Shown here: positions 8,267 through 19,095 of the stretch, in pieces
How positions within the stretch are numbered: position 1 is the stretch's first letter
Layout of the letters: each line of letters begins with the position of its first letter
Origin: Streptococcus parasuis
Lineage (GTDB): Bacteria; Bacillota; Bacilli; Lactobacillales; Streptococcaceae
Length of the DNA: 64,000 nucleotides
Assembly: GCF_021654455.1 (NCBI RefSeq)
Contig: NZ_AP024276.1
Span: 682,001-746,000, forward strand
Direction: 5' to 3'
Position numbers and translations under genes: made by a program
The notes under the pieces: generated by a model
The model's database searches: none
Seen by the model: the letters and a program-made list of their open reading frames with translations, nothing else
Told to the model about the DNA's origin: nothing

Positions 8267-9493
8267 ATGAATAACAGAGGAACAATTGATAGTCGAATAG
8301 ATTATTCACTTATTCTACTCGTCTTTTTTTTACTAGTTGTAGGTATACTCTCATTGTATATCGCAGTTAGTCAGGATTATCCTGATATTGTACTTCAGAT
8401 GGTTGGGCAACAGGTTGCATGGATAGGAATTGGAGTTGTTGCCGCCTTCTTCGTCATGTTTTTTTCTACCAAGTTCTTATGGCAAATTACACCGTTTCTA
8501 TATGTTTTTGGTTTAGGATTGATGGTTCTTCCATTATTTTTCTACAGTCCGGATTTAGTTGCTTCAACAGGTGCTAAGAACTGGGTTACGATTGGAGATA
8601 CAACGCTGTTTCAACCTTCTGAATTTGTGAAAATCTCATACATCATCATGTTGGCAAGAGTGATTGTTACATTTCACCAGTACCATGAAGAACAGTCCAT
8701 AAAGAATGATTTCAAATTAATAGGATATTTGACACTCTTTACCATTCCTGTTTTGGCATTATTGGCCTTACAAAGTGATTTAGGTACATCCTTGGTTTTC
8801 ATTGCTATTTTTTGCGGAATGGTTCTTTTATCAGGAGTATCGTGGAAAATATTGTTGCCCATTAGCCTTGTTGCTTTCGTTTTGGTGACTGGCTTTATGT
8901 TGATTTTTATTTCACCTGGTGGAACAACTCTTTTGCATAATTTGGGAATGGACACCTATCAAATCAACCGGATTTCCGCTTGGTTGGATCCCTTTAAAAA
9001 TGCTCAAACTACGACCTATCAACAGGCACAAAGTCTCATTGCGATTGGAAGTGGTGGTTTAAAAGGGATTGGATTTAATCAGACTAATTTACTCATCCCA
9101 GTTCGTGAAAGTGATATGATTTTTACTGTTATCGCTGAGGATTTTGGTTTTATAGGTAGTAGTGTATTGATTGGTCTATATTTATTGTTAATTTATAGAA
9201 TGTTACGGGTTACCTTGAAATCGAACAACAAATACTATACCTACATATCTACAGGCTATATCATGATGCTTTTGTTCCACGTTTTTGAGAATATTGGTGC
9301 AGCAACTGGATTATTGCCTTTGACAGGTATTCCTTTACCTTTTATTTCACAAGGTGGATCATCAATGGTAGCCAACTTAATTGGTATAGGATTGATTTTG
9401 TCCATGGGTTACCAGTATCATTTGTCGAATGAAAGAGACAATGATCATTCACGTAAATTTAAAAAAATCACGATCAAACGTGTAGAAAGATAG
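8267..9493 (+). CDS. rodA: SEDS glycan polymerase RodA
   Basis: This is a 408-residue polytopic SEDS-family peptidoglycan polymerase, working with a class B PBP in peripheral wall growth. Conserved segments include STGAKNWVTIG, LFQPSEFVKISYI, LALQSDLGTSLVF, PVRESDMIFTVIAEDFGFIG and the C-terminal PLPFISQGGSSM. I choose ATG 8267 because TGAGGT lies 6 nt before it and the protein then starts shortly before the conserved SRIDYSLIL; ATG 8255 is an alternative with a poor ribosome site. It is followed within 10 nt by the DJ-1 gene. Confidence 0.93.
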   Translation: MNNRGTIDSRIDYSLILLVFFLLVVGILSLYIAVSQDYPDIVLQMVGQQVAWIGIGVVAAFFVMFFSTKFLWQITPFLYVFGLGLMVLPLFFYSPDLVASTGAKNWVTIGDTTLFQPSEFVKISYIIMLARVIVTFHQYHEEQSIKNDFKLIGYLTLFTIPVLALLALQSDLGTSLVFIAIFCGMVLLSGVSWKILLPISLVAFVLVTGFMLIFISPGGTTLLHNLGMDTYQINRISAWLDPFKNAQTTTYQQAQSLIAIGSGGLKGIGFNQTNLLIPVRESDMIFTVIAEDFGFIGSSVLIGLYLLLIYRMLRVTLKSNNKYYTYISTGYIMMLLFHVFENIGAATGLLPLTGIPLPFISQGGSSMVANLIGIGLILSMGYQYHLSNERDNDHSRKFKKITIKRVER

Positions 9494-9500
9494 GTTTCAT

Positions 9501-10043
9501 ATGGTAAAAGTTGCAGTAATGTTGGCACCGGGTTTTGAAGAAATCGAGGCTTTGGCACCTGTTGATATTTTTCGTAGGGCTGGATTTGACTGTCATATGA
9601 TAGGATTGCTGGATCGAACGGTTGAAGGTTCTCATGGAATTCGTGTGGAAGCTGATACAAGGTTTTCGGGACAATTAACTTCCTATGATCTTGTTGTATT
9701 GCCGGGGGGGATGCCAGGTGCTACAAACCTTCGTGATCATAGTGAATTGATTGCGGACTTACAGGCTGTTGTTGACACTGGTAAAGTTGTTGCTGCTATC
9801 TGTGCTGCTCCTATTGTGTTGGACAGAGCTGGCTTATTGGAGAACAGAAATTACACGTGCTATCCAGGTATGGAACAGGATATTCAATCAGGGAATCATA
9901 TTGAAGAAGTAGTTGTAGTTGATGGTCCAATCGTTACAAGTCGTGGGGCAGGAACCAGTCTGGAATTTGCTTATACGTTGGTAGATATGTTTGGCAATGA
10001 TGGGCATGAATTAGCTAAGAAGATGGTTTATCGCCGTAATTAA
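9501..10043 (+). CDS. DJ-1/PfpI (ThiJ) family protein
   Basis: This 180-residue protein has a class I glutamine-amidotransferase-like fold. The nucleophile elbow is AAICAAPIVL with Cys101, the conserved acidic residue of DJ-1 proteins is in GFEEIEA, and VLPGGMPGA is the oxyanion region. Relatives have been proposed as chaperones, deglycases or stress sensors; the true role is unsettled. It sits between rodA and gyrB, an order also seen in other streptococci, and is probably cotranscribed with rodA. Confidence 0.9.
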   Translation: MVKVAVMLAPGFEEIEALAPVDIFRRAGFDCHMIGLLDRTVEGSHGIRVEADTRFSGQLTSYDLVVLPGGMPGATNLRDHSELIADLQAVVDTGKVVAAICAAPIVLDRAGLLENRNYTCYPGMEQDIQSGNHIEEVVVVDGPIVTSRGAGTSLEFAYTLVDMFGNDGHELAKKMVYRRN

Positions 10044-10052
10044 GTAGAATGG

Positions 10053-10088
10053 GAAAGGTAGAATGAGAGTCATCTACCTTTCTTTTTT
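10053..10088 (+). terminator. terminator after DJ-1 gene
   Basis: A 10-bp inverted repeat (GAAAGGTAGA / TCTACCTTTC) is followed by six T. It separates rodA and the DJ-1 gene from gyrB. Confidence 0.85.
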
Positions 10089-10110
10089 ACTGTTAAATTA
10101 GTAAAAAATA

Positions 10111-10119
10111 TGCTATAAT
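10111..10119 (+). promoter_or_regulatory. gyrB promoter (extended -10)
   Basis: TGCTATAAT is an extended -10 box about 47 nt before the gyrB start. The -35 region is AT-rich without a clear TTGACA. Confidence 0.6.
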
Positions 10120-10165
10120 GAAAGGTATTCACTAGAATGTTTTTAATAGCGATAAAGGAAGAAAA

Positions 10166-12118
10166 ATGACAGAAGAAATCAAAGATTTACAAGAAAAAGC
10201 TCAAGAGTATGATGCCAGTCAAATCCAAGTTCTAGAAGGTCTGGAAGCTGTTCGTATGCGTCCAGGGATGTATATTGGTTCTACATCTAAAGAAGGTCTA
10301 CATCATTTGGTGTGGGAAATTGTCGATAACTCGATTGACGAGGCGTTAGCGGGATTTGCGAACAAAATTGAAGTTTTCATTGAGCCAGATAATTCTATTA
10401 CCGTTATTGATAATGGACGCGGTATTCCTGTTGATATTCAGGAAAAAACGGGTCGTCCAGCTGTTGAGACTGTCTTCACAGTGCTCCATGCCGGAGGTAA
10501 GTTTGGCGGAGGTGGCTACAAGGTATCTGGTGGTTTGCACGGCGTTGGTTCTTCTGTTGTAAATGCCTTGTCTACTCAATTGGATGTACGAGTCTATAAA
10601 AATGGTCAAGTTTATTACCAAGAATACCGAAGAGGTGAAGTTGTTGCAGATTTGAAAGTAATAGGTGATACAGACCGTTCTGGTACAACTGTTCATTTCA
10701 CACCAGACCCTGAGATTTTTACTGAAACAACTGAATTTGAATTTGCTAAATTAAACAAGCGGATTCAAGAACTTGCATTTCTAAACCGTGGTTTAAATCT
10801 TTCAATTACTGACAAACGGGAGGGCTTGGAACAAACCAAGGAATACCATTATGAAGGCGGGATTGCCTCTTATGTTGAATACCTCAATGAAAATAAAGAT
10901 GTGATTTTTGAGACACCAATTTACACTGAGGGTGAGATGGAGGATATTACTGTTGAGGTTGCTATGCAATATACAACAAGTTACCATGAAAATGTCATCA
11001 GTTTCGCCAATAATATCCATACTCATGAAGGCGGTACTCACGAACAAGGTTTCCGTACAGCATTGACTCGTGTCATCAATGATTACGCTAAAAAGAATAA
11101 AATCCTAAAGGAAAATGAAGACAATCTAACTGGTGAAGATGTTCGAGAAGGTTTGACAGCAGTCATTTCTGTTAAGCATCCTGCACCGCAATTTGAAGGA
11201 CAAACAAAGACAAAACTTGGAAATAGCGAAGTTGTAAAAATAACAAATCGCCTCTTTTCTGATGCTTTTGCAGAGTTTCTGTTGGAAAATCCACAGATTG
11301 CTCGACGGATTGTTGAGAAAGGGATTCTGGCAAGCAAGGCTCGTATTGCAGCCAAGCGTGCGCGTGAAGTCACTCGCAAGAAGTCAGGTCTTGAGATTTC
11401 CAACCTTCCCGGTAAGTTAGCTGATTGTTCATCGAATGATGCAACAAAGACAGAGTTGTTTATCGTTGAGGGGGATTCAGCTGGCGGATCAGCAAAATCT
11501 GGACGTAATCGTGAGTTTCAGGCAATCTTGCCAATTCGTGGTAAAATCTTGAACGTTGAAAAAGCGAGTATGGATAAGATTTTGGCTAATGAAGAAATCC
11601 GTAGCTTATTTACTGCTATGGGGACTGGGTTTGGAGCGGATTTTGATGTTACCAAGGCTCGTTACCAAAAATTAGTCATCATGACGGATGCCGATGTGGA
11701 TGGTGCTCATATTCGTACTCTCCTTTTGACTTTATTCTACCGCTACATGCGTCCGATTGTTGAAGCAGGATATGTCTACATTGCACAACCACCTATCTAT
11801 GGTGTTAAGGTTGGAAGCGATATTAAAGAGTATATTCAACCAGGTGTCAATCAAGAGCAGGAATTACAAGACGCTTTAGAGAGACATAGTACAGGACGCT
11901 CTAAGCCAACTATTCAGCGTTATAAAGGTTTGGGAGAGATGGATGATCATCAATTATGGGAGACAACCATGAATCCAGAAAACCGTTTAATGGCGCGTGT
12001 TTCAGTTGATGATGCTGCAGAAGCTGACAAGATATTTGATATGCTGATGGGGGATAAGGTTGAACCTCGTCGAGAGTTTATCGAAGAAAATGCCGTGTAT
12101 TCAACACTAGATGTGTAA
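10166..12118 (+). CDS. gyrB: DNA gyrase subunit B
   Basis: This 650-residue ATPase subunit of gyrase introduces negative supercoils together with GyrA. The GHKL ATPase motifs [13 protein letters not shown] and DNGRGIPVD, the [15 protein letters not shown] loop and the TOPRIM motifs [11 protein letters not shown] and [14 protein letters not shown] are all present. The C-terminal [20 protein letters not shown] is as expected. Full length, no disruption. The start has AAGGAAG 5 nt upstream. Confidence 0.97.
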   Translation: MTEEIKDLQEKAQEYDASQIQVLEGLEAVRMRPGMYIGSTSKEGLHHLVWEIVDNSIDEALAGFANKIEVFIEPDNSITVIDNGRGIPVDIQEKTGRPAVETVFTVLHAGGKFGGGGYKVSGGLHGVGSSVVNALSTQLDVRVYKNGQVYYQEYRRGEVVADLKVIGDTDRSGTTVHFTPDPEIFTETTEFEFAKLNKRIQELAFLNRGLNLSITDKREGLEQTKEYHYEGGIASYVEYLNENKDVIFETPIYTEGEMEDITVEVAMQYTTSYHENVISFANNIHTHEGGTHEQGFRTALTRVINDYAKKNKILKENEDNLTGEDVREGLTAVISVKHPAPQFEGQTKTKLGNSEVVKITNRLFSDAFAEFLLENPQIARRIVEKGILASKARIAAKRAREVTRKKSGLEISNLPGKLADCSSNDATKTELFIVEGDSAGGSAKSGRNREFQAILPIRGKILNVEKASMDKILANEEIRSLFTAMGTGFGADFDVTKARYQKLVIMTDADVDGAHIRTLLLTLFYRYMRPIVEAGYVYIAQPPIYGVKVGSDIKEYIQPGVNQEQELQDALERHSTGRSKPTIQRYKGLGEMDDHQLWETTMNPENRLMARVSVDDAAEADKIFDMLMGDKVEPRREFIEENAVYSTLDV

Positions 12119-12155
12119 AAATGAAAAAAATAGTGCAATCGCTAGTAAGATATGG

Positions 12156-12161
12156 TATAAT
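12156..12161 (+). promoter_or_regulatory. ezrA promoter -10
   Basis: TGGTATAAT (extended -10) lies in the short gyrB-ezrA gap. This indicates ezrA has its own promoter. Confidence 0.5.
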
Positions 12162-12206
12162 TAAGCGATATTTACTCGTAATCATTATGAAACTAAGGAG
12201 ATTTAC

Positions 12207-13931
12207 ATGCCTACTGGAACAATCATTTTAATCATTTCGATTGTTATTATTTTAATCATTGCCTATGTAGCCTGTCTGATTGTTCGCAAACGTAATGATA
12301 ACCTTTTGGTTGCATTAGAAGAGCGCAAGGAAGATTTATTTAATCTGCCAGTGAATCAGGAAGTGGAGGCCGTTAAGGCACTTCATTTGATTGGTCAAAG
12401 CCAAGTTACATTCCGTGAGTGGAATCAAAAATGGGTGGATTTATCACTCAATTCATTTGCTGATATTGAAAATCATATTTTTGAAGCTGAAGGTTTTAAC
12501 AATTCTTTCCGATTCATTAGCGCAAAAAATGCAATTGATAGTATTGAAAGCCAGATTAATTTGGTTGAGGAAGATATTGAAGCTATTCGCCACGGACTGG
12601 TTGAGTTAAAAGAACAAGAGGAGAAAAATTCTGGTCGCGTGAAACATGCATTGAATCTCTTCGATAGTTTACAGGAAACAGTTCGAGATAATGCTGATAG
12701 TTTTGGTGAAACCTTGCCAGAATTAGAGAAACTGTTGAAGAATATTGAAGTCGAATTCTCTGAGTTTGTCATGTTAAATTCATCTGGTGACCCAATCGAG
12801 GCGTCTGAAATTCTTGATAAGACGGAAGAACATATGATTGCCCTGAATCAAATTATGGATCGTATTCCTAATTTGATTGAAAAGGTTGAAAAATCATTCC
12901 CAGATCAATTAGATGATTTGGAAACTGGGTATCGCAAGTTAGTGGAACAAAACTACCTGTTTACTGATAGTGATGTTGAGTCCCAATTCCAGAATATTCG
13001 TGTCTCTATTCGTGAAAATACAGCATTGGTTGTATCTTTTGATTTGGATGCAGCTGAAGTTGAAAATGAAGAGATTCAAGCTAAACTGGATAACCTTTAT
13101 CAATTGTTCACTCGTGAAATCGAAGCTCATAAAGCAGTTGTGAAGATTAGTAATACCTTGCCAAAATTCTTGGCGCATGTCACAGAAAATACTGCGAAAC
13201 TTGACGAAGAAGCTTCTCGTTTAAATGCAAGTTATTTGTTGGCAGAAAGTAAATTGTCTCGTATTAATCAATTGAAAAAACGTTTGGAGTCCATTGAAAT
13301 AGTTGTGACTGAAAGTGTTGATGAGATTGAGACTCCACAAGTTGCTTATTCAATTGTAAAAGAGCGTCTAGAACATGCTTTATCAACATTGAAAGAAATC
13401 GAAGAAGAGCAATTGGTACTTGCAGAGTATCTGAAGTCACAAGAAATTTCAGAAAATGCAGCGCGTAAAAAAGCTACACTTTATATCAATAAGCTTCATA
13501 CCTTGAAACGCTACATGGAAAAACGCAATATGCCAGGCATTCCTGGTGAGTTCTTAGCAAGTTTCTTCAGAACAAGCGATCATGTTGAGGCATTGATTTC
13601 TGAATTGGACTATAAACGAATTAACATCGAAGTGGTTAACCGTTTATTAGAAAATGCTACTTACGATATGAATCAACTGGAAGAGTTAGCTTATTTAATT
13701 GTACAAAATGCAACTTTGACAGAGCAACTCTTACAATATTCTAACCGTTACCGTTCATTCGATGAGAATGTTCAAAAAGCTTTTAATCGTTCTTTAGCTA
13801 TTTTTGAAAAAGAGTTTGATTATCAAGCCTCTTTTGAAGAAATTTCATTTGCATTGGAGACAGTTGAGCCTGGTGTAACAGAACGTTTCGTTCGTTCATA
13901 TGAAAAAACTCGCGAAGCCATTCGCTATTAA
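12207..13931 (+). CDS. ezrA: septation ring regulator EzrA
   Basis: This 574-residue protein has one N-terminal transmembrane helix (about residues 5-25, very Ile-rich) and then a long helical, coiled-coil cytoplasmic region made of spectrin-like repeats. EzrA binds FtsZ and coordinates septal and peripheral wall synthesis in cocci. The short motif at the C-terminus ([18 protein letters not shown]) is typical. The gyrB-ezrA order is a streptococcal hallmark. Confidence 0.95.
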   Translation: MPTGTIILIISIVIILIIAYVACLIVRKRNDNLLVALEERKEDLFNLPVNQEVEAVKALHLIGQSQVTFREWNQKWVDLSLNSFADIENHIFEAEGFNNSFRFISAKNAIDSIESQINLVEEDIEAIRHGLVELKEQEEKNSGRVKHALNLFDSLQETVRDNADSFGETLPELEKLLKNIEVEFSEFVMLNSSGDPIEASEILDKTEEHMIALNQIMDRIPNLIEKVEKSFPDQLDDLETGYRKLVEQNYLFTDSDVESQFQNIRVSIRENTALVVSFDLDAAEVENEEIQAKLDNLYQLFTREIEAHKAVVKISNTLPKFLAHVTENTAKLDEEASRLNASYLLAESKLSRINQLKKRLESIEIVVTESVDEIETPQVAYSIVKERLEHALSTLKEIEEEQLVLAEYLKSQEISENAARKKATLYINKLHTLKRYMEKRNMPGIPGEFLASFFRTSDHVEALISELDYKRINIEVVNRLLENATYDMNQLEELAYLIVQNATLTEQLLQYSNRYRSFDENVQKAFNRSLAIFEKEFDYQASFEEISFALETVEPGVTERFVRSYEKTREAIRY

Positions 13932-13939
13932 ACAAAGAC

Positions 13940-13988
13940 GAAAAGACCAGTATATCGCATTAGGAAAAGCGATGTACTGGTCTTTTTT
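13940..13988. terminator. bidirectional terminator between ezrA and hisK
   Basis: A long imperfect inverted repeat (AAAAGACCAGTA.. / ..TACTGGTCTTTT) lies between two converging genes. It has T runs usable on both strands. Confidence 0.85.
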
Positions 13989-13995
13989 GTAAGTC

Positions 13996-14739
13996 CTATT
14001 GGTAATTGATGACTTCTTCTCTAGAAATAGAGTATTCTTCTAATAAGGATTCGAGCTGATCAAAGCCTAATCTGAAGTGGGCCAGTTTATGACCATCAGA
14101 TCCAATTGAGTAGCGCTGGCATCCCAATTGTTGAACCAGAGAAAGTGCATAACGGTAAAGGTCTTCGTGATGGTAGAGGTAGATACTCTTTGCATTTAAT
14201 TCAAATGCAAGATTATTTTCGATCATTTTTTGAAAAATACGAATTAACTGTGGTTCATATTTCTGTAAATCCTTGACGGATAAGTCGAAGAGACGAAATC
14301 CATAGTCAAAATGGGCAAGAACATCAGCCTCAACGCGTCCGATAGCGTATTCTAGTCGATCTAAGTAGTCACTTATGATGGTATGCATATCCATGTCAGC
14401 TACTTCATCGTCTAAGTAGTCATTTACTCCATTATGGTGGACGGAGAGTAGTTTTAGATCAAACTCTTTATCAGCCAGATAAGAAAGAATATCTGCTTCG
14501 CGTGGCTGGAAGTAGCCAATTTCAATTCCTTTTTTGATGCGGTTATTGTATTGTTTGTTTAGCTCAGCTATTTCTTTAGAATAGGCTTCATAGTCGGGTA
14601 CATCGTCCTGTTTGCTGTAAGGGTTGGATAAGTCAAAATGTTCTGTTGTCACAATTTCGCCATCGTACTGATCCAAATAATCTTTAAAATCTGTTTCTGA
14701 GTCATAGGAATGATGAGTGTGCAAATGGTTATCTCGCAT
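13996..14739 (-). CDS. hisK: histidinol-phosphatase, PHP family
   Basis: This 247-residue PHP-domain metal-dependent phosphatase catalyses histidinol-phosphate to histidinol. The metal-binding N-terminus MRDNHLHTHHSYD is diagnostic; later His and Asp motifs include LSVHHN and AHFDYG, with a final GSDGHK. The start at 14739 has GGAGG upstream; a longer frame adds 16 residues not seen before the HLHTHH motif. It faces away from the his operon, which lacks any other dedicated histidinol-phosphatase, so this gene very probably completes the pathway. Confidence 0.92.
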   Translation of the reverse strand: MRDNHLHTHHSYDSETDFKDYLDQYDGEIVTTEHFDLSNPYSKQDDVPDYEAYSKEIAELNKQYNNRIKKGIEIGYFQPREADILSYLADKEFDLKLLSVHHNGVNDYLDDEVADMDMHTIISDYLDRLEYAIGRVEADVLAHFDYGFRLFDLSVKDLQKYEPQLIRIFQKMIENNLAFELNAKSIYLYHHEDLYRYALSLVQQLGCQRYSIGSDGHKLAHFRLGFDQLESLLEEYSISREEVINYQ

Positions 14740-14839
14740 GGCAAACCTCCTTTTTTCTATTGTAACAGAAGCTGGAATCTTGAGCAAGACTTACTTTAAA
14801 GGCGAAGGTTAGGATTATCATAAAAAATTCTGATAATTC

Positions 14840-14867
14840 TTGCAATTTCTTAAAAATTTGGTAAAAT
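14840..14867 (+). promoter_or_regulatory. his operon promoter
   Basis: TTGCAA, a 16-nt spacer and an extended -10 TGGTAAAAT lie just before the T-box leader, so transcription would begin around 14874. Confidence 0.7.
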
Positions 14868-14884
14868 AGTACAAAATAGAAAAT

Positions 14885-15126
14885 CGAAGATAGAAACAAT
14901 CCCAAATCACTTGCAGAGAGTATCTAGTTGCTGAAAGGATACAATGATTAGGGCACACATTCTTGAGTGCAGTTGTGAACGGTTGAAAGACTCAATAGCA
15001 ATTGACGTCTGCTCACGTTACGAGCTGAAGTCTTAGACTTCCTGAGGGATATGTGGCGACATATATCTGAATGAAGGTGGAACCACGTGCAAACGTCCTG
15101 ATACAAGGACTTCGCATGTGGTTTTT
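14885..15126 (+). promoter_or_regulatory. T-box leader controlling the his operon
   Basis: The T-box core AAGGTGGAACCACG is at 15074-15087. It overlaps the 5' arm of a terminator whose arms are CCACGTGC..CGTCC and GGAC..GCATGTGG with a T tail ending near 15126. Upstream is a Stem I-like fold: CCCAAATCA pairs with TGATTAGGG, and GAGAG precedes a GTATC/GATAC hairpin. Directly after the GGG arm is CAC (14954-14956), a plausible histidine specifier codon. Uncharged tRNA-His would stabilise the antiterminator and switch the operon on. The variable base after TGG is A; see findings. Confidence 0.85.
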
Positions 15127-15143
15127 TGATTTTGGAGGATAAA

Positions 15144-16226
15144 ATGGAACTAAAAGGACTGAGAAAAATTGAACCTTACATAGCTGGAAAACAGCCAAAG
15201 GTAGAAAATATGATTAAGCTTAATACAAATGAAAATGCCTATGGTCCAAGTCCAGCTGTTATAGATGCATTGGCGAAATTTGAAGGAAAACACCTCCGGC
15301 GCTACTCTAGCTTAGATCAGGCTGAGTTGCGTCAGGCACTTGCGCATCAGCATGGGTTGGATCCGGAGCAGTTTGTGATAGGAAATGGTTCAGATGATAT
15401 TCTTTCCATGGCTTTCCTTGCTTTTTTTCAAACTGAATCACCTGTGTTATTTCCAGATCTAACCTATGGGTTCTATAAGGTATGGGCTCAACTCTATGGT
15501 GTTCCTTATGAGGAGGTTCCTTTGAGAAATGATTTTAGTTGGCATGTAGCTGACTATCAGAGGGAATGTGGAGGTATTATTCTAACCAATCCAAATGCAC
15601 CGACAGGGCGTTTTCAGACCTTAGATGAGATTGAGGCTGTATTGAAAGCCAACTCACAAGTAGTGGTTATAGTTGATGAAGCCTACGTCAATTTTGGTGG
15701 ACAGTCAGCATTGGGGCTTCTTGATAAATATCCGAATTTATTTATTACTCGTACATTTTCTAAAGATGCTTCTCTAGCAGGATTGCGAGTTGGATACGGT
15801 GTAGGCTCTAAGCAACTCATAAGTGTGATTCAAGCTGTTCGCAATTCGATCAATCCCTATAATGTTGATGCAATTTCAGAAACACTTGCACTTGCAGCAG
15901 TGGAAGATTGGTCATATTATCAAGAATCTTGCCAAGCCATTATGGAAACACGTGATTGGTTTGCAAATGAATTAGGTGGCTTAAACTTCGATGTCTTACC
16001 TTCATCAACAAATTTTCTTTTAGTCAAACCCTCGTTGGTTAAGGCGGAGGAGCTGTTTGCCTATTTAGAAAAAGAAAATATTTATATACGCTATTTTCCT
16101 TCCCAGGAACGAATTCAGGATTGGCTTCGTATTTCCATTGGAACGCAGAAGGAAATGGAAACTGTCCTATTAAAAATAAAGGAATATTGTCATGAACAAA
16201 CGAACATTGCCACAGGGCTTACATGA
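15144..16226 (+). CDS. hisC: histidinol-phosphate aminotransferase
   Basis: This 360-residue PLP enzyme of aminotransferase fold type I converts imidazole-acetol phosphate and glutamate to histidinol phosphate. The N-terminal [31 protein letters not shown] and the PLP lysine in [16 protein letters not shown] (Lys207) are present. The start at 15144 has GGAGG 6 nt upstream; the in-frame ATG at 15126 lies at the terminator of the T-box. It is the first gene of the operon and overlaps hisZ by 35 bp. Confidence 0.95.
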   Translation: MELKGLRKIEPYIAGKQPKVENMIKLNTNENAYGPSPAVIDALAKFEGKHLRRYSSLDQAELRQALAHQHGLDPEQFVIGNGSDDILSMAFLAFFQTESPVLFPDLTYGFYKVWAQLYGVPYEEVPLRNDFSWHVADYQRECGGIILTNPNAPTGRFQTLDEIEAVLKANSQVVVIVDEAYVNFGGQSALGLLDKYPNLFITRTFSKDASLAGLRVGYGVGSKQLISVIQAVRNSINPYNVDAISETLALAAVEDWSYYQESCQAIMETRDWFANELGGLNFDVLPSSTNFLLVKPSLVKAEELFAYLEKENIYIRYFPSQERIQDWLRISIGTQKEMETVLLKIKEYCHEQTNIATGLT

Positions 16227-17166
16227 TAAACTGTTTAAACGGGCCAAAGCAACTTATGAAATTGAAAGAACTGTTAGTGATCTCTTAATGGAACGAGGAT
16301 TTCATCGGATTGAGACACCAACATTGGAACATTTTGAAGTATTTTCTGATCAAGTAAATAGAGATAATTACCATTTATTTGATAAAGAAGGTCAATTACT
16401 TAGCCTACGCCCAGATATTACCAGTCAAATTGCCAGAGTAATTGCCTCAACACGGGTGCACACACCAATTAAATTTTCATACTCTGGCAAGGTTTTTCAA
16501 AGTCAGGAGTTGATGCGGGGGTTGGAAAATGAGCGAACCCAGGCTGGTATCGAAATTATTGGCTTTCCTGCTCAAGTAGCATATCAGGATGCCATTTCTA
16601 GTGCGAAGGAAGCTCTTGATAAGCTTGGATTAAAGGGATATAAATTTGAGTTTTCTCATGCGGCAATTTTAAGGACCATCTTCGATCATCTTGAATTGAC
16701 TGGTGAACTTGCAAATGAACTCTCCCTCCATATTCGAGATAAAAATATCACTAAGTTGAATGAATTTACCAAGCGACACCCTAGTGAATTTGATGGCTTT
16801 ATTCGCAGGCTTCCTTATTTATTTGGAGTGAGTGGGACGGTCTTGAGACAAGCTCGGGAAGTAGTGACTAATTCTCAATTACTCAAGGCCTTTGATCAAT
16901 TAGAAGAATTGATTGCCTTCATTGAGAAAGACTTAGGTATCGTAACTGTAGATTTAGCGCAACTGCCAACTGTTCCATACTATACCGGTATGATGTTTAA
17001 GGTTTTTGATCAGCAGGTACCGGATGCCTTCTTATCTGGAGGGCGATATGATAAATTATTTGAGCGATTTGGTGCTCAGAAACTGACAGCGGTTGGATGG
17101 GCTTTAGAGATTGATGCGGTTTATCAAGCAATCCGTAAGAATATTGATTATGAAGGAGGCCAGTAA
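16192..17166 (+). CDS. hisZ: ATP phosphoribosyltransferase regulatory subunit
   Basis: This 324-residue paralogue of histidyl-tRNA synthetase lacks the C-terminal anticodon domain. The class II synthetase-like motif 2 and 3 regions are recognisable ([25 protein letters not shown]). HisZ forms a complex with short-form HisG and is needed for activity and for histidine feedback. It sits directly before hisG, as expected. The 35-bp overlap with hisC indicates coupled translation. Confidence 0.92.
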   Translation: MNKRTLPQGLHDKLFKRAKATYEIERTVSDLLMERGFHRIETPTLEHFEVFSDQVNRDNYHLFDKEGQLLSLRPDITSQIARVIASTRVHTPIKFSYSGKVFQSQELMRGLENERTQAGIEIIGFPAQVAYQDAISSAKEALDKLGLKGYKFEFSHAAILRTIFDHLELTGELANELSLHIRDKNITKLNEFTKRHPSEFDGFIRRLPYLFGVSGTVLRQAREVVTNSQLLKAFDQLEELIAFIEKDLGIVTVDLAQLPTVPYYTGMMFKVFDQQVPDAFLSGGRYDKLFERFGAQKLTAVGWALEIDAVYQAIRKNIDYEGGQ

Positions 17167-17167
17167 G

Positions 17168-17815
17168 ATGGTGGAACAAGTAACCATTGCTCTAACCAAA
17201 GGGCGGATTGAGAAAGAAACGCTTGCTTTACTTGAAAAAGCTGGATTTGATATGTCCTTTATGATGGAAAAAGGGAGAAACTTGATTTTTGAAAGTCCAG
17301 ATGGGCAGTTTCGATTTTTATTGGTCAAGGCTCCTGATGTTACGACCTATGTTCGACATGGAGTTGCAGATTTAGGGATTGTTGGCAAGGATGTGCTGAT
17401 TGAGCACCCAACTGGTTTTCTTGAAATGCTGGATTTAAATTTTGGACTTTGTAAATTTTCAGTAGCTTCCATTCCTACATACAATCCAAGTGACCATAAG
17501 CGCAAGCGTATTGCGACCAAATATCCAACTGTTGCCATGGAACATTTTAATAAAAAAGGTGAAGATGTTGAAATCATTTCTATACAAGGCAGTGTGGAAA
17601 TTGCTCCAGTATTAGGGTTGGCAGATGCTATTGTGGATATTGTGGAAACTGGAAATACCTTAGTTGCTAATGGTCTTGTAGTTTTCGAAGATATTTGTCG
17701 CATTTCGACAAGATTGATTGTCAATAAGGCGAGTATAAAGAACAAACCCCAAATTCGAGAGTTTATTGAAAAATTAGAATCGATTGTTGGAAATGAGGAG
17801 GTACCCTTTACATGA
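17168..17815 (+). CDS. hisG: ATP phosphoribosyltransferase, short form
   Basis: This is the catalytic subunit for the first committed step, ATP + PRPP to phosphoribosyl-ATP. The 215 residues match the short form that lacks the C-terminal regulatory domain and therefore requires His[19 protein letters not shown] and the PRPP-binding loop [19 protein letters not shown] are clear. The start at 17168 is set by GGAGG 9-14 nt upstream; upstream in-frame ATGs lie inside hisZ. It overlaps hisD by 4 bp. Confidence 0.94.
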   Translation: MVEQVTIALTKGRIEKETLALLEKAGFDMSFMMEKGRNLIFESPDGQFRFLLVKAPDVTTYVRHGVADLGIVGKDVLIEHPTGFLEMLDLNFGLCKFSVASIPTYNPSDHKRKRIATKYPTVAMEHFNKKGEDVEIISIQGSVEIAPVLGLADAIVDIVETGNTLVANGLVVFEDICRISTRLIVNKASIKNKPQIREFIEKLESIVGNEEVPFT

Positions 17816-19095
17816 AACGATTAAGTGGAAAAAGTCAAGAAATTGCACAGCTTCTCTATGAAGAACAGATTGCACTAAATGCAGAAACTGTATCTGTTGA
17901 AGAAGTTGTTAAAGACATCATGGCCGATGTTGCTCAAAATGGTGATGAGGCTCTTAGACGTTACAATCAACAGTTTGATGGTATTCATGTGGAACAACTG
18001 GCTGTTTCTGATGAGATGATTGATGAAGCCTTTGCGGCTATTGATCCGCAAATCTTTTCTGCCTTACAAAAAGCGAAGGCGAATATTGAATCCTACCATC
18101 TGCAACAGGTTGAAAGGGGATTTGAAGATCAACCATCAACTGGTGTTATCCGTGGTCAGTTGATTCGTCCATTGGAGAGGGTTGGAGTCTACGTCCCAGG
18201 TGGTACTGCTGCCTATCCTTCATCTGTCTTAATGAATGTTGTTCCAGCTAAAATTGCTGGTGTTTCAGAAATTGTAATGATTACTCCTCCACAGGAAACC
18301 TATCATCCAGCTATATTGGTTGCAGCAAAACTAGCTGGTGTAGACAAGATTTATCAGGTGGGTGGGGCTCATGGCATTGCTGCTCTTGCATATGGAACGG
18401 AGTCTATTCCCAAGGTAGATAAGATAACCGGTCCGGGCAATATTTATGTAGCAACGGCAAAAAAACTAGTTTATGGTTTGGTTGGAATTGATATGATAGC
18501 TGGACCATCCGAAATTGGGGTGATTGCGGATGAAACAGCTAACCCTGTCTATGTTGCTGCGGATTTATTATCACAAGCTGAACATGATAAGTTGGCACGA
18601 GCTATTTTAGTGACTAATTCGGCCAAACTGGCTCAAGAAGTAGAACAAGAAATTGAACGGCAGCTTGAATCACTACCTAGAAAGGAAATTGCAGCAGCAT
18701 CAATTGCTGATAATGGACGGATTATCCTCACAGAAACAGTAGATGAAATGTTTGAGCTGATGAATTTGGTTGCTCCAGAACATTTGGAAATTGCAATGGA
18801 AAATGCCTATGAATATCTTCCATTTGTCAAACATGCAGGCTCTATCTTTTTAGGACATTTTACTAGCGAGCCTATTGGAGATTATTTTGCAGGGACCAAT
18901 CACGTCCTTCCTACATCTGGAACCAGCCGTTTTTATTCAGCATTGGGAGTTCATGATTTTATCAAGCGTATTCAGTATACACAATATAGTAAGGAAGCTG
19001 TACAAGCAGCCAGTCAGGCCATTACAACCTTGGCATATTCAGAAGGTTTGGCTGCTCATGCACGTGCAATTGAGGTGAGAAATGAAGAAAGTTAA
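17812..19095 (+). CDS. hisD: histidinol dehydrogenase
   Basis: This 427-residue zinc enzyme catalyses the last two steps, histidinol to histidine, with NAD. Typical regions are [62 protein letters not shown] and the metal/substrate residues in LLSQAEHD and [11 protein letters not shown]. Full length. It overlaps hisG by 4 bp and serB by 14 bp. Confidence 0.95.
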   Translation: MKRLSGKSQEIAQLLYEEQIALNAETVSVEEVVKDIMADVAQNGDEALRRYNQQFDGIHVEQLAVSDEMIDEAFAAIDPQIFSALQKAKANIESYHLQQVERGFEDQPSTGVIRGQLIRPLERVGVYVPGGTAAYPSSVLMNVVPAKIAGVSEIVMITPPQETYHPAILVAAKLAGVDKIYQVGGAHGIAALAYGTESIPKVDKITGPGNIYVATAKKLVYGLVGIDMIAGPSEIGVIADETANPVYVAADLLSQAEHDKLARAILVTNSAKLAQEVEQEIERQLESLPRKEIAAASIADNGRIILTETVDEMFELMNLVAPEHLEIAMENAYEYLPFVKHAGSIFLGHFTSEPIGDYFAGTNHVLPTSGTSRFYSALGVHDFIKRIQYTQYSKEAVQAASQAITTLAYSEGLAAHARAIEVRNEES

